From a virus: a stretch of 42,298 nt of DNA. The stretch is taken from the IMG/VR virus record IMGVR_UViG_3300036771_000018, positions 1 through 42,298 of that record. The stretch is one strand, 5' to 3'. The notes beneath the pieces are model-generated. The model searched no databases and was not told where the DNA came from. It saw only the letters and a program-made list of their open reading frames with translations. The translations under genes were made by a program, and so were the position numbers. Below, one piece after another: positions 28,964 through 35,845 of this stretch; position 1 is the stretch's first letter; each line of letters opens with the position of its first letter.

Positions 28964-29662
28964 TCAGCGCTCTTCGGCGATGGCGTCGTTGTAGGACTTC
29001 AGAACCTTGATGACCGGCTTACGGTACGAGACATCCCGACCCTTCTTGGTCCTGTACTCCACAAGCTCAAGCGAGAGTTCACACAGGGCCTCACCCTTGA
29101 CCATGGAAAGTGCGTTCTCATACTCGTGAAGCACCTCGGCCATGGTCCAGGATCCCGTCTGGAAACGGAACTTGCCCAGGTCGTAATCCTCGGCGAGACG
29201 GAACACAACGGAGATAGACGGGGCCGGACCCATGAAGTCCTTAGCAGCCTGCTTACGCTCCGCCATGAGCGCGGGGCACCGGCACGGCTCCCCCTTCTTC
29301 TCGTCCGGGGAAAGGAACGCAACCCCGTCACAGTGGTGGACAAGCTTGTTCCGGTTCCACAGCTTCATGTCGGAAGTGATCGCGCGGGTACCGTCCAGCA
29401 CAACCAGCAGCTTGTCAGTCTCACTGATGACGTCGATGAAGTTCTCATTCGTCGCGTCAGTCTCCACCGGCTGACCGCCGAAAAGCTGAGCGACCGAATC
29501 GGCAACGACCTTGTCACCGGTCGAGAATCGCCACGTGTTCAGCGTCTCGGGAACGCCGTTCACGGCACGGCCCGAGTGCAGTCGGCCAACGAAATCGTCG
29601 GCGAAAGACGGGCGAGCCTTCGGCATCGCGTCGGGGTCGGTCTCGAAGATACGGATAGCCAT
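28964..29662 (-). CDS. Recombination directionality factor (phiC31 gp3-like)
   Basis: 232 aa from ATG 29662 (MAIRIFETDPDAMPKARPSF) with GGGGAGAG ribosome site. The start (IRIFETDPDA), SGRAVNGVPETLNTWRFSTG, ITSDMKLWNRNKLVHHCDGV, GEPCRCPALMAERKQAAK and GKFRFQTGSWTMAEV are the conserved blocks of the Gp3-like family. phiC31 gp3 binds the serine integrase and switches it to excision. Cys in HHCDG and PCRCP may bind zinc. Present with a phiC31-type integrase about 15 kb away and expressed from its own promoter-like element. Confidence 0.82.
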   Translation of the reverse strand: MAIRIFETDPDAMPKARPSFADDFVGRLHSGRAVNGVPETLNTWRFSTGDKVVADSVAQLFGGQPVETDATNENFIDVISETDKLLVVLDGTRAITSDMKLWNRNKLVHHCDGVAFLSPDEKKGEPCRCPALMAERKQAAKDFMGPAPSISVVFRLAEDYDLGKFRFQTGSWTMAEVLHEYENALSMVKGEALCELSLELVEYRTKKGRDVSYRKPVIKVLKSYNDAIAEER

Positions 29663-29742
29663 ACGGGTCTCTCCCCTGGTAATGCGGATTGGGCCGAAAG
29701 GGGCGAGCGAGGATTCCCACACGTGTCCACGTGAGCCGGTAT

Positions 29743-29764
29743 CACCTACTCGCGTGCGTAGGTG
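29743..29764. repeat. 22-bp palindrome, copy 11 (most diverged)
   Basis: Two changes (positions 10 and 15) but intact outer arms CACCTAC/GTAGGTG. It lies between the promoter-like element and the RDF start, the clearest operator-like placement in the set. Confidence 0.85.
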
Positions 29765-29803
29765 AGTTGGGCTCATCTGCCGTGCGGTCCGTCGCTCGCC
29801 CCC

Positions 29804-29833
29804 TTCTCTCTCGGTCTAGTGAGTCGATGGCCT
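29804..29833 (-). promoter_or_regulatory. Promoter-like element, copy c (RDF unit)
   Basis: Minus strand AGGCCATCGACTC-A-CTAGA then CCGAGAGAGAAG, overlapping the last bases of the Cas4-like gene (stop 29832). Confidence 0.68.
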
Positions 29834-30671
29834 ACCGGGCGCGTCGCTGCGTGCCGGTCTCAAGCTGTCCCGAACTCTTCGCAATGGCACGGCCGATGAC
29901 GGTCTTAGAGACCTCCCGATCCCAGTCAAAGACCTTCCGCAGCGTCAGGAAGAAGTCGAAGACGTCACGGTCGATGCGGACCGGCTTGAATGCCCACTGG
30001 TCCGGGGTGATGTGCAGAACCGCCGCGCCGTCGAACTCCGGCATGGGCTCGCTCGTACCGTCCGGCCGGATGATGCGGTCAGCGTGCGCGTAGGCGCTCA
30101 TCTGCAACGCAACGTCGGGGTACGTGTCCTTACTGGTCTTCCAGTCGACCATCAGGAGGTGGGGCGTCCCGGACCGGTCCGGGGTCGGCTTTCCGTCGTC
30201 GTCGATCCACACACGGAGCACCGCATCGAAGGATCCGGCGTACTCGTGAGCGTCCGACCATGCGACGTCTTCAGCGCGCACAAGCTCGGGATTGACCGTG
30301 GCAAGGAAGTCTGCGAAGTGGTCGCGGTACGGCACTAGATCGGGGTGCACGCTACCCACGTACTCGCCCCTGATCATGCGCTCGAACAGGTCGTGTGCGT
30401 CGCTGCCGACATCGGCGCGAACCTTGGTGTACCGGCGACTTGCACCCTTGAGGTAGTCGACGGCCCCCTGTCGGTCCCGCTGCGCCATCTGCTCTACGAA
30501 CGGCAGGGAGTCGACGGCGAGTTCGGCCGTCATCTTCGCCGCCCAAAACATGAGGAACGGCTTAGGCAGCATTCCGACGACGCTGGTTACTCCGGGGACC
30601 TTGATTTCCGGTCGTTCCGGGTGGACGTAGAAGCGAGAACCACCGCGCTTGATGGTGCGGACGTTACCCAT
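29832..30671 (-). CDS. Cas4/RecB-like PD-(D/E)XK exonuclease
   Basis: 279 aa (MGNVRTIKRGGSRFYVHPER). Nuclease motifs in order: GSDAHDLFERM (motif with conserved His), EYAGSFDAVL (Asp), LLMVDWKTSK (D-x-K) and ALQMSAYAHAD (QxxxY). These are the RecB/Cas4 family motifs. No four-Cys iron-sulfur cluster set is visible. Phage members are thought to act in recombination or replication. No CRISPR or Cas genes are nearby. First gene of the RDF-upstream unit, 31 bp after promoter-like copy d. Confidence 0.88.
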   Translation of the reverse strand: MGNVRTIKRGGSRFYVHPERPEIKVPGVTSVVGMLPKPFLMFWAAKMTAELAVDSLPFVEQMAQRDRQGAVDYLKGASRRYTKVRADVGSDAHDLFERMIRGEYVGSVHPDLVPYRDHFADFLATVNPELVRAEDVAWSDAHEYAGSFDAVLRVWIDDDGKPTPDRSGTPHLLMVDWKTSKDTYPDVALQMSAYAHADRIIRPDGTSEPMPEFDGAAVLHITPDQWAFKPVRIDRDVFDFFLTLRKVFDWDREVSKTVIGRAIAKSSGQLETGTQRRAR

Positions 30672-30701
30672 GCTGTGTGCCCCTTTCCGGGGTGTAGGTG
30701 C

Positions 30702-30732
30702 CTTCTCCCGGGGTCTAGGGAGTCAGCGGCCT
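30702..30732 (-). promoter_or_regulatory. Promoter-like element, copy d (Cas4-like unit)
   Basis: Minus strand AGGCCGCTGACTC-C-CTAGA then CCCCGGGAGAAGG, 31 bp upstream of the Cas4-like start. Confidence 0.66.
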
Positions 30733-30746
30733 ACGGGGCGCCACAG

Positions 30747-30766
30747 TGACGAATGACGGACGAGAC
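30747..30766 (-). repeat. Shared 20-bp element, copy B
   Basis: Identical to 11877-11896. Here TGACGAATGACGG has a near-perfect inverted partner CCGTCATTCGTCA 55 bp away, with A/T-rich DNA between them. Confidence 0.8.
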
Positions 30767-30910
30767 AGCATTTTTAGCTAGCTTGTGGGTTTCTCACGAG
30801 CTTTTTGAAATCACACCTAAAACCGTCATTCGTCATCATCGGTTGCTCAGGGTCTCGCGCTGATCACGTACAGATGCGAAGCGTTAGACGGCCGTCTGCG
30901 GGCATGCGAA

Positions 30911-30943
30911 AGCCCCGCCGGACCACGGGGGTCAGACGGGGCT
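30911..30943 (-). terminator. Terminator
   Basis: AGCCCCG/CGGGGCT stem, loop rich in G/C; minus strand continues TTTCGC. It is 22 bp after the 30965 gene stop and resembles the integrase terminator. Confidence 0.78.
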
Positions 30944-30964
30944 AGGAGGCGCTTAGGCGAGCGT

Positions 30965-31507
30965 CTAGGGGGTGCGTTCCAGCTCTTCGCGGACTATCCG
31001 CGCAATCTCCGGCGTCATGTGCGACGACACCGGTACCCCCGCTTCGTTGAGCCGATCGGCGACACGCTCAGCGAACGTCGCCGCAGGAGTGTTGTCGCCC
31101 TTCCCCTCCCCCTGCCCGTACTCGTACGCGTACAGGCACGCTGCCGCGCCGTCGTACGTGTCGGCGTACAGGTACTCATCCGGTGCAGTCCAGCCCTTGA
31201 CGTAGACCCCGCAAGGGGTGTCATCGTCGCCCGCGTCGATGAGGAGGAACGAGCCGCGCAGCGTCGCCCCCTCGTACACCCGGCCACCCTTGGCACCGGG
31301 GTCATGCTTGAACGTGAGCCCGTTCGCTTGCGTGATCAGTTGCCCGGGGAAGTGAGGCAGCGCCGCCAAGCACTCCGGGCACGTCGGCGCGTCCGTGCTG
31401 CCCGTGGGGAAACTAACGGGCTTCTCGCAGATGCTCACCTTGCCGTTGTCCGTCACGGCGTGCGTGTCGTCGTCAAGGTGCGTGGTGAACAGTGCCCATG
31501 CCGTCAT
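30965..31507 (-). CDS. Protein of unknown function with an N-terminal zinc-like module
   Basis: 180 aa (MTAWALFTTHLDDDTHAVTD). The first 50 residues carry HAVTDNGKVSIC and PTCPECLAAL, an H-x9-C then C-x2-C arrangement also found at the start of the 32105 product. The middle is beta-rich, and the C-terminus is helical (FAERVADRLNEAGVPV, ARIVREELERT). Last gene before a terminator. Confidence 0.78.
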   Translation of the reverse strand: MTAWALFTTHLDDDTHAVTDNGKVSICEKPVSFPTGSTDAPTCPECLAALPHFPGQLITQANGLTFKHDPGAKGGRVYEGATLRGSFLLIDAGDDDTPCGVYVKGWTAPDEYLYADTYDGAAACLYAYEYGQGEGKGDNTPAATFAERVADRLNEAGVPVSSHMTPEIARIVREELERTP

Positions 31508-31818
31508 CGCTGCCCCTCCCGCTTAGCGTCGGCCGTCCCCGCGTGGTAGCCCCACAGCCATCCGGCAGCAACGGCCAGGTTGTCAACGCCTTGCCATGTG
31601 CCGGTTTCGGAACCGCTGATCTCTACGTTCTCGGCGAATTCCGGATTGCTGCGTGAGAGCAGTGATTCCCGAACGAACCCCTCTTGCGTCGCCCGGAAAT
31701 CTTGCTCGGTGTTGTCGCGCCACACGGTCCCCGTAGCAGCGCCGTTCCCATCCCGCTCGCCCCACACGAACAGGAATCCGCCCGCACGCTCTACGTCGCC
31801 GTTTTCTCGTCGTGCCAT
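31504..31818 (-). CDS. Protein of unknown function
   Basis: 104 aa (MARRENGDVERAGGFLFVWG). GTVWRDNTEQDFRATQEGFV and WQGVDNLAVAAGWLWGYHAG in the second half. Start and stop overlap both neighbours (ATGA type), so it is coupled in a three-gene unit. No motif recognised. Confidence 0.75.
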   Translation of the reverse strand: MARRENGDVERAGGFLFVWGERDGNGAATGTVWRDNTEQDFRATQEGFVRESLLSRSNPEFAENVEISGSETGTWQGVDNLAVAAGWLWGYHAGTADAKREGQR

Positions 31819-32030
31819 TAGTCGGCCCTCTCTTCGCTCACCTGATATTCGAACCCTTTGCTGACCAGCGGATCACCGGTCAGCAATGCCGTAACGGCGT
31901 CGTCCTCGGTGCCGTCCCATCCACCCGCACGGAGTAGGACGAACAGTTGCCGCGCCGCTACGTCGGCCGTCTCAAACGACCGAGACCATGTCTGTGCGCC
32001 TCCCAGGCGCCGGACGGTAGCTCTGTACAT
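31818..32030 (-). CDS. Small protein of unknown function
   Basis: 70 aa (MYRATVRRLGGAQTWSRSFE) with AAGGGG upstream. One helix (TADVAARQLFVLLRAGGW), then an acidic turn and ALLTGDPLVSKGFEYQVSEE. First gene after the terminator at 32054. Confidence 0.72.
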   Translation of the reverse strand: MYRATVRRLGGAQTWSRSFETADVAARQLFVLLRAGGWDGTEDDAVTALLTGDPLVSKGFEYQVSEERAD

Positions 32031-32053
32031 CTGTGGTGACCCCTTATGCGAAA

Positions 32054-32102
32054 GAGGCCCCCTACGCTTCGCTGGGAAGTTTCGGGGGCCTCGGACGGCT
32101 GC
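32054..32102 (-). terminator. Terminator of the 449-aa protein gene
   Basis: GAGGCCCCC/GGGGGCCTC stem with an inner hairpin; minus strand continues TTTCGC. 2 bp after the 32105 stop. Confidence 0.85.
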
Positions 32103-32104
32103 CC

Positions 32105-33454
32105 CTAGCTCAGGGCACCAAGCATCTTCTGGAGTTCTGCGATCTGCGCCTTGATGGACTTCTTCAGCGCGTCACGCTCCTTGTCTTCCATCTCGTCGGC
32201 GACCGCGTCGATGTCGATGTCTTCCGCAGCGGATACAGCCTTGACGGCCTTACCGGCCTTGCTCACAGCGGCCTTTACGCGCTCCGTCGGCGTCTTCTCC
32301 TTGGGGGCAAGCCCCGATTCCTGCGCTTCGGCCTCGGCCTCTCCCTCGGTCAGTTCACCGGCGGCGACGCGTGCGGCAAGAGCGGCCTTAGCCTCCCGCG
32401 CTGCCTTGGCGAGTTCCGCCCGAGTGTTGCGGGTGGTGATGTTGTGGAACGTGAAAACCGCTTCGGAAAGCGACTTGTCCGGGTGGGCATCCTGCGCGTA
32501 CTTGTACTGCGCCTTGATGTCGTCGGCCGACGTGTCCAGCGCGCGAATGAACAGAACTTTCACGTCACCCATGGCGTTCTGCGCGCTCTTCTTGATGCTG
32601 CCGATCTCGGCACGGATCGCGTCGTCCGCCTCATTCTCGCCTTCTTCGGCAAGCTTCTCCGTGATCGCGTCGTAGACCGTGCTCGATGCCTTCTTCGCTT
32701 GGTCCGTGGTCGCATCGAAGTCGATGTAACCCGCTTCCGTCTTGATGTGCGTGCGAATCTCGAAGATCTTCGCTGCGATCTCGTGTCCACCCTTGAACTT
32801 GCTGATCGCAAGTTCCCGAACCTTTGCCGACGCCTCCTTGACAAGCTCAGGAACACCGGGGATTTCGGTGAAGTCAGCAGGCTGCTTTGTAGCGACCTCG
32901 TTACTCTTAGTAGCCTTGGGCTCTTCCTTGGACTCCGCCCGCTTAGCGGCCGCAAGCTGCGTGCGGTAGCCCTTACGGATCGACGTGGTGTCCTTACCGG
33001 TCGCGCCACGCAGCTTGGAAATCAGCGCCTCAGTCTCAACTTCCAGCTCTTCCGCGCCCTCCGCGTTCTCAGCCTCCGCAAGCGAGCGCACGCGCTCGAT
33101 GTTCGCTTCAATCTCTTCAACCAGCGCCTCAGTGCTCTGTGCAGGCGCTTCGGTGGTGGCGTCATTCTTGGTGGGCATATCCCCGGCCTCTCCGCTGGTG
33201 TTGTCGTCGTGGTACTGCGCGGGCAGCATAGCAGACGCTGCGTCAACCACTGCGATCATGCGCTTCCAGCACGTGCCGCAGGGTGCAACATCCCCTTCAT
33301 AGTCGGTCGCACTGAAGTACGAGCTAACCGCCCGACCGCACAGCGTGTCGTCATTGCGGGTCGAAAGATGCGGGGTCTTGCCCTTGCCGACCAGCGCGAA
33401 CGAGTGCGACGCCTTCATGTCGAACCACTCCTGAAGTTCGTTGCGCTCGTTCAT
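32105..33454 (-). CDS. 449-aa early protein of unknown function, zinc-like N-terminus and coiled coil
   Basis: ATG 33454 (MNERNELQEWFDMKASHSFA) with GGAGAGGGG upstream. Residues 20-60 have HLSTRNDDTLCG and APCGTCWKRM, a probable zinc module. Residues 70-190 are acidic and low complexity, and the rest is charged helix/coiled coil (AKKASSTVYDAITEKLAEEG, LAARVAAGELTEGEAEAEAQ). An internal Met (MPTKNDATTEAPAQ, about residue 94) has GGAGAGG upstream and could give a shorter isoform. It is monocistronic between two terminators with a palindrome in its leader, as for an autoregulated gene. No helix-turn-helix is evident. Confidence 0.8.
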   Translation of the reverse strand: MNERNELQEWFDMKASHSFALVGKGKTPHLSTRNDDTLCGRAVSSYFSATDYEGDVAPCGTCWKRMIAVVDAASAMLPAQYHDDNTSGEAGDMPTKNDATTEAPAQSTEALVEEIEANIERVRSLAEAENAEGAEELEVETEALISKLRGATGKDTTSIRKGYRTQLAAAKRAESKEEPKATKSNEVATKQPADFTEIPGVPELVKEASAKVRELAISKFKGGHEIAAKIFEIRTHIKTEAGYIDFDATTDQAKKASSTVYDAITEKLAEEGENEADDAIRAEIGSIKKSAQNAMGDVKVLFIRALDTSADDIKAQYKYAQDAHPDKSLSEAVFTFHNITTRNTRAELAKAAREAKAALAARVAAGELTEGEAEAEAQESGLAPKEKTPTERVKAAVSKAGKAVKAVSAAEDIDIDAVADEMEDKERDALKKSIKAQIAELQKMLGALS

Positions 33455-33521
33455 GTTCGCCGCCCCTCTCCCCGCCCGGCCCGTTGCCGCGCTTCGAGAG
33501 GAACGTACCACACCCGCACCC

Positions 33522-33543
33522 CACCTACTCACGTGAGTAGGTG
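33522..33543. repeat. 22-bp palindrome, copy 12
   Basis: Perfect copy in the leader/promoter region of the 449-aa protein gene, 67 bp before its ATG and 14 bp after a terminator. Confidence 0.92.
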
Positions 33544-33557
33544 CCCGGGAACGCAGA

Positions 33558-33596
33558 AAAGCCCCCCACCTGCGCACATGGCAAGTGAGGGGCTTT
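33558..33596 (-). terminator. Terminator of the dNMP kinase gene
   Basis: AAAGCCCC/GGGGCTTT arms with an inner GTG/CAC region; minus strand continues TTTTCTG. 3 bp after the kinase stop. Confidence 0.88.
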
Positions 33597-33599
33597 GGG

Positions 33600-34199
33600 T
33601 CATGCGGTGAGGCTGTCAGCCTCGGTGTCTAGGTCGAAGAGAGACCCGCCGTTGATGAGTACGCGGTCTACGGGGTAGCCGTCTAGCGCCGTCTCGCTCT
33701 CGTGGTTGCGGTTGGTCATCTCGTCGGGTGTGACTGTCTCGGCGGTGCACCCGGGGCGGAGTACGCGAACAAGGGCAAAGCCCCGGTTCTTTAGCGCCTC
33801 GGCTTCATTCGGGTACCGAACATCGGTCACGACAACGGGGAGATTCCACGTGTCGGCAACGTCGACCTTATCCAGCGCGATGTTTACCCAGTAGTCCGAA
33901 TCGAATTCGCGGACCGATTGGCCGATCCGCTGAAGTGTCCGGCGAACTTCCGGGAAGTCCTCTTTCGCGGAATCCCAACCGTGCTGCCGAATGACGTCGC
34001 TAAGACGCCACGGAATGAATCCGTAAGAGCCTGCCCCCGGTGCGGCGGATATGACCGGGTCGACGGACAGCGCCATTCCCTTAAGCGGGTCGGCGAAAGC
34101 TACGCGGGTGTACTGAAAGCGCGACACGAGACGCGCGGCAACAGTGTCCTTACCGCTGCGCGCACGTCCCATGATCGCGATGTGGGGAAGCTTCGGCAC
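33600..34199 (-). CDS. Deoxynucleoside monophosphate kinase
   Basis: 199 aa from GTG 34199 (MPKLPHIAIMGRARSGKDTV) with GAGGAGAG upstream. The P-loop GRARSGKDTVA and VAFADPLKGMA are the hallmarks of phage dNMP kinases (T4 gp1-like). DVIRQHGWDSAKEDFPEVRRTLQRIGQSVRE and VVVTDVRYPNEAEAL follow in the family order. It phosphorylates dNMPs for replication, complementing ThyX and dCMP deaminase. Promoter-like copy e is 24 bp upstream. Confidence 0.93.
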   Translation of the reverse strand: MPKLPHIAIMGRARSGKDTVAARLVSRFQYTRVAFADPLKGMALSVDPVISAAPGAGSYGFIPWRLSDVIRQHGWDSAKEDFPEVRRTLQRIGQSVREFDSDYWVNIALDKVDVADTWNLPVVVTDVRYPNEAEALKNRGFALVRVLRPGCTAETVTPDEMTNRNHESETALDGYPVDRVLINGGSLFDLDTEADSLTA

Positions 34200-34222
34200 G
34201 GGCTCTCTCCTCGGGTAGGGGT

Positions 34223-34253
34223 TTCCTCCCCGGGTCTAGAGAGCCGATGGCCT
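34223..34253 (-). promoter_or_regulatory. Promoter-like element, copy e (dNMP kinase)
   Basis: Minus strand AGGCCATCGGCTC-T-CTAGA then CCCGGGGAGGAA; its first bases overlap the holin-like gene's TAG, as copy c does with the Cas4-like gene. Confidence 0.68.
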
Positions 34254-34455
34254 AGCCCCTTCGGTGTCGGCCGTCTCCCGCCGCATCGGTCTTTGCATCC
34301 TCTACGCGCTGCACCGCCTCACCGGTACCGAGGATCGCCGCAGCGACGCCTAGGACTAGTTCGGTCGGCATGTCGGGCACGTAGTGCGCAACGAGCGCGA
34401 GAACGGCCACAACGAGCGCGTATAGCCGGGTTGCGTGGTCCCTGATGAACCCCAC
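34252..34455 (-). CDS. Holin candidate (two membrane segments)
   Basis: 67 aa from GTG 34455 (VGFIRDHATRLYALVVAVLA) with AAAGGAG 9 bp upstream. Two hydrophobic stretches, LYALVVAVLALVAHYVPDM and LVLGVAAAILGTGEAVQ, then a charged tail with a basic end (GDGRHRRG): class II holin layout. Directly downstream of the endolysin, separated by a terminator-like hairpin. Phage holin by topology and position. Confidence 0.75.
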   Translation of the reverse strand: MGFIRDHATRLYALVVAVLALVAHYVPDMPTELVLGVAAAILGTGEAVQRVEDAKTDAAGDGRHRRG

Positions 34456-34490
34456 TTGACAAACTCCTTTCATCACTGTCTGTAAAAATT

Positions 34491-34553
34491 GGGGCGCCCG
34501 CCGGCATTCCCTATGTCCGTTTTGATCGGATTCTAGGGCTCTGCAGACGCCCC
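34491..34553 (-). terminator. Terminator after endolysin
   Basis: GGGGCG/CGCCCC outer arms with inner ATTCCCT/AGGG pairing; minus strand continues AATTTTTAC, a clear U-run. Confidence 0.8.
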
Positions 34554-34570
34554 GCGGGATACACGCAGAG

Positions 34571-35491
34571 TTACGAGCGAGGAACCTTCAGCGCGTCCCA
34601 CTGCTTCGCACCAGGCCAACCGTCGCAGTACGCCGGAGCGTCGCCTAGCTTGCGCTGCCACTTGCGGAAGCTCTCGCGGTCAGCGTTGGTCCACTTCGAG
34701 CCGGGACCGGACGCGTACGCCGAACAGCCCTCCGCAACAAGGCGCTTGCCCATCGCCGTAACGATCGGTGAGTTGGGGCTGCCCTTGAACCATGCAGCGC
34801 CCGGGAACGGCTCGTATCCAGCGGGCTTGCGGGTCTTGAGCTTCTGTCCCGGCTTGATGACATACGGAGCCTTGAGCCCGTTGAGGCTAGCGAGGGTCTG
34901 CCACTTGATGCCCAGCTTGGCGCCGATGCCCGAAAGCGTGTCGCCCGACTTCACGACGTACGTGCTACCGGCCGAACTTCCGCCCCCGCTGGTCGAGTTG
35001 CTACCACCCGCACGCTTCACAATCTCGCCGAGCTGGGCAACGATCTTCGAGCCAGGGCAGGAAGTGTGACCGCCCCACGCACTACCGCCCATCGCGTGAT
35101 AGCCGAGCCCCCGCCCGTTCGGGTCGCTGGTCACCTGTAGCGGCACGCCGTAAACCTCGTGAGCCCACCGCAGCACATCGGCGCACCGGGTGATCTGCGC
35201 GTCAGTCAGCGCATCGCCTCCCCGCCCCTCGTTCTCGACGCTCAGCCAGGTTCGGTTGCCTCCGGCCTGTGCCCATGCCCGGTTAGCAGTGTCAACCCAC
35301 TGATACAGCTTTCCGTCACGACCGGTGCCGAAGTGGCTCGACGCTTGCGCAGACTTGTTGCGGAACCAGGAATCGGTACCGGCTAGCGTGCCATCCATGA
35401 TGTGAATCACGACGCCACGAACGGAGTCCTGACCCCCGGCGGTGTAGTTGTCTGGGATGGGGCGCCAAGTTGCGCCACTGAAGCGGGACAT
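34571..35491 (-). CDS. Endolysin: N-acetylmuramoyl-L-alanine amidase with LysM and C-terminal binding domain
   Basis: 306 aa from ATG 35491 (MSRFSGATWRPIPDNYTAGG) with AAAGGAG. Amidase_2/PGRP domain (residues 1-155): VVIHIMDG gives the first zinc His; YHAMGGSAWGGHTSCPGSK gives the later His/Cys ligands. After a Ser/Gly linker, residues 165-212 are a LysM (YVVKSGDTLSGIGAKLG...NGL...IKPGQKL). Residues 220-306 form an actinophage-type peptidoglycan-binding domain (SFRKWQRKLG). It cuts the stem peptide from muramic acid at lysis. No signal peptide, so holin dependent. Confidence 0.96.
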   Translation of the reverse strand: MSRFSGATWRPIPDNYTAGGQDSVRGVVIHIMDGTLAGTDSWFRNKSAQASSHFGTGRDGKLYQWVDTANRAWAQAGGNRTWLSVENEGRGGDALTDAQITRCADVLRWAHEVYGVPLQVTSDPNGRGLGYHAMGGSAWGGHTSCPGSKIVAQLGEIVKRAGGSNSTSGGGSSAGSTYVVKSGDTLSGIGAKLGIKWQTLASLNGLKAPYVIKPGQKLKTRKPAGYEPFPGAAWFKGSPNSPIVTAMGKRLVAEGCSAYASGPGSKWTNADRESFRKWQRKLGDAPAYCDGWPGAKQWDALKVPRS

Positions 35492-35514
35492 GCCCTGTCT
35501 CCTTTCATGCGAAA

Positions 35515-35541
35515 GCCCCACCCGGAATCGCCGGACGGGGC
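35515..35541 (-). terminator. Hairpin upstream of endolysin
   Basis: GCCCC/GGGGC outer arms with inner CCGG pairing; minus strand continues TTTCGC. It follows palindrome copy 13 and precedes the endolysin ribosome site. Confidence 0.7.
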
Positions 35542-35543
35542 GT

Positions 35544-35565
35544 CACCTACTCACGTGAGTAGGTG
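35544..35565. repeat. 22-bp palindrome, copy 13
   Basis: Perfect copy 19 bp after the holin-like gene stop, followed by a terminator hairpin: same order as copy 5. Confidence 0.92.
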
Positions 35566-35584
35566 GGTTGATGGTGTGTGGGTA

Positions 35585-35827
35585 CTAGCGCCGCAGCAAC
35601 TCGGCGATCTGTGCCCGTAGTTCGGCATTCTCGGCACGTAGTGCGGCAACCTCGGCAACCAGTCGCTTTACGTCCTGGTCTAGCCGGTCGGCCCGCTCGC
35701 TCTGCGCTGTCGCTTCGCTCTTCCACGTGTCATGTAGACCGGCCTTCCACTTCTGCAACGAGTAGGCCAGGAACACCAGGATGGGGACGACGGTCTCAGC
35801 GACGCCGAATAGGTGCGTGAAGTCCAT
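35585..35827 (-). CDS. Holin-like membrane protein with coiled coil
   Basis: 80 aa (MDFTHLFGVAETVVPILVFL). One N-terminal membrane segment (ETVVPILVFLAYSLQ), then a helical region ending in a regular coiled coil (RLVAEVAALRAENAELRAQI). One-span proteins like this flank endolysins in many actinophages and are candidate holins or lysis regulators. It lies between the gamma-PGA hydrolase-like gene and the endolysin. Confidence 0.72.
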   Translation of the reverse strand: MDFTHLFGVAETVVPILVFLAYSLQKWKAGLHDTWKSEATAQSERADRLDQDVKRLVAEVAALRAENAELRAQIAELLRR

Positions 35828-35845
35828 GAGTTGTGCTCCGTCTCG

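Larger units (their letters stand above)
30672..30910. other. Non-coding control region upstream of the Cas4-like gene
   Basis: No gene seen. Holds promoter-like copy d, the 20-bp element copy B (30747-30766), an A/T-rich segment with TTTTTAGC and TTTTTGAA, an inverted partner CCGTCATTCGTCA (30822-30834), and the CGTCTGCGGGCATG block (30894-30907) shared with the integrase side. Confidence 0.7.

Noticed and set aside
29832-30671. Cas4-like gene as part of a CRISPR system
   Set aside because: No other cas genes or repeats are present; RecB/Cas4-type nucleases are common phage replication or recombination genes.
32105-33577. Upstream extension of the 449-aa protein to 490 aa
   Set aside because: The extension runs through palindrome copy 12 and lacks a ribosome site; ATG 33454 has GGAGAGGGG.
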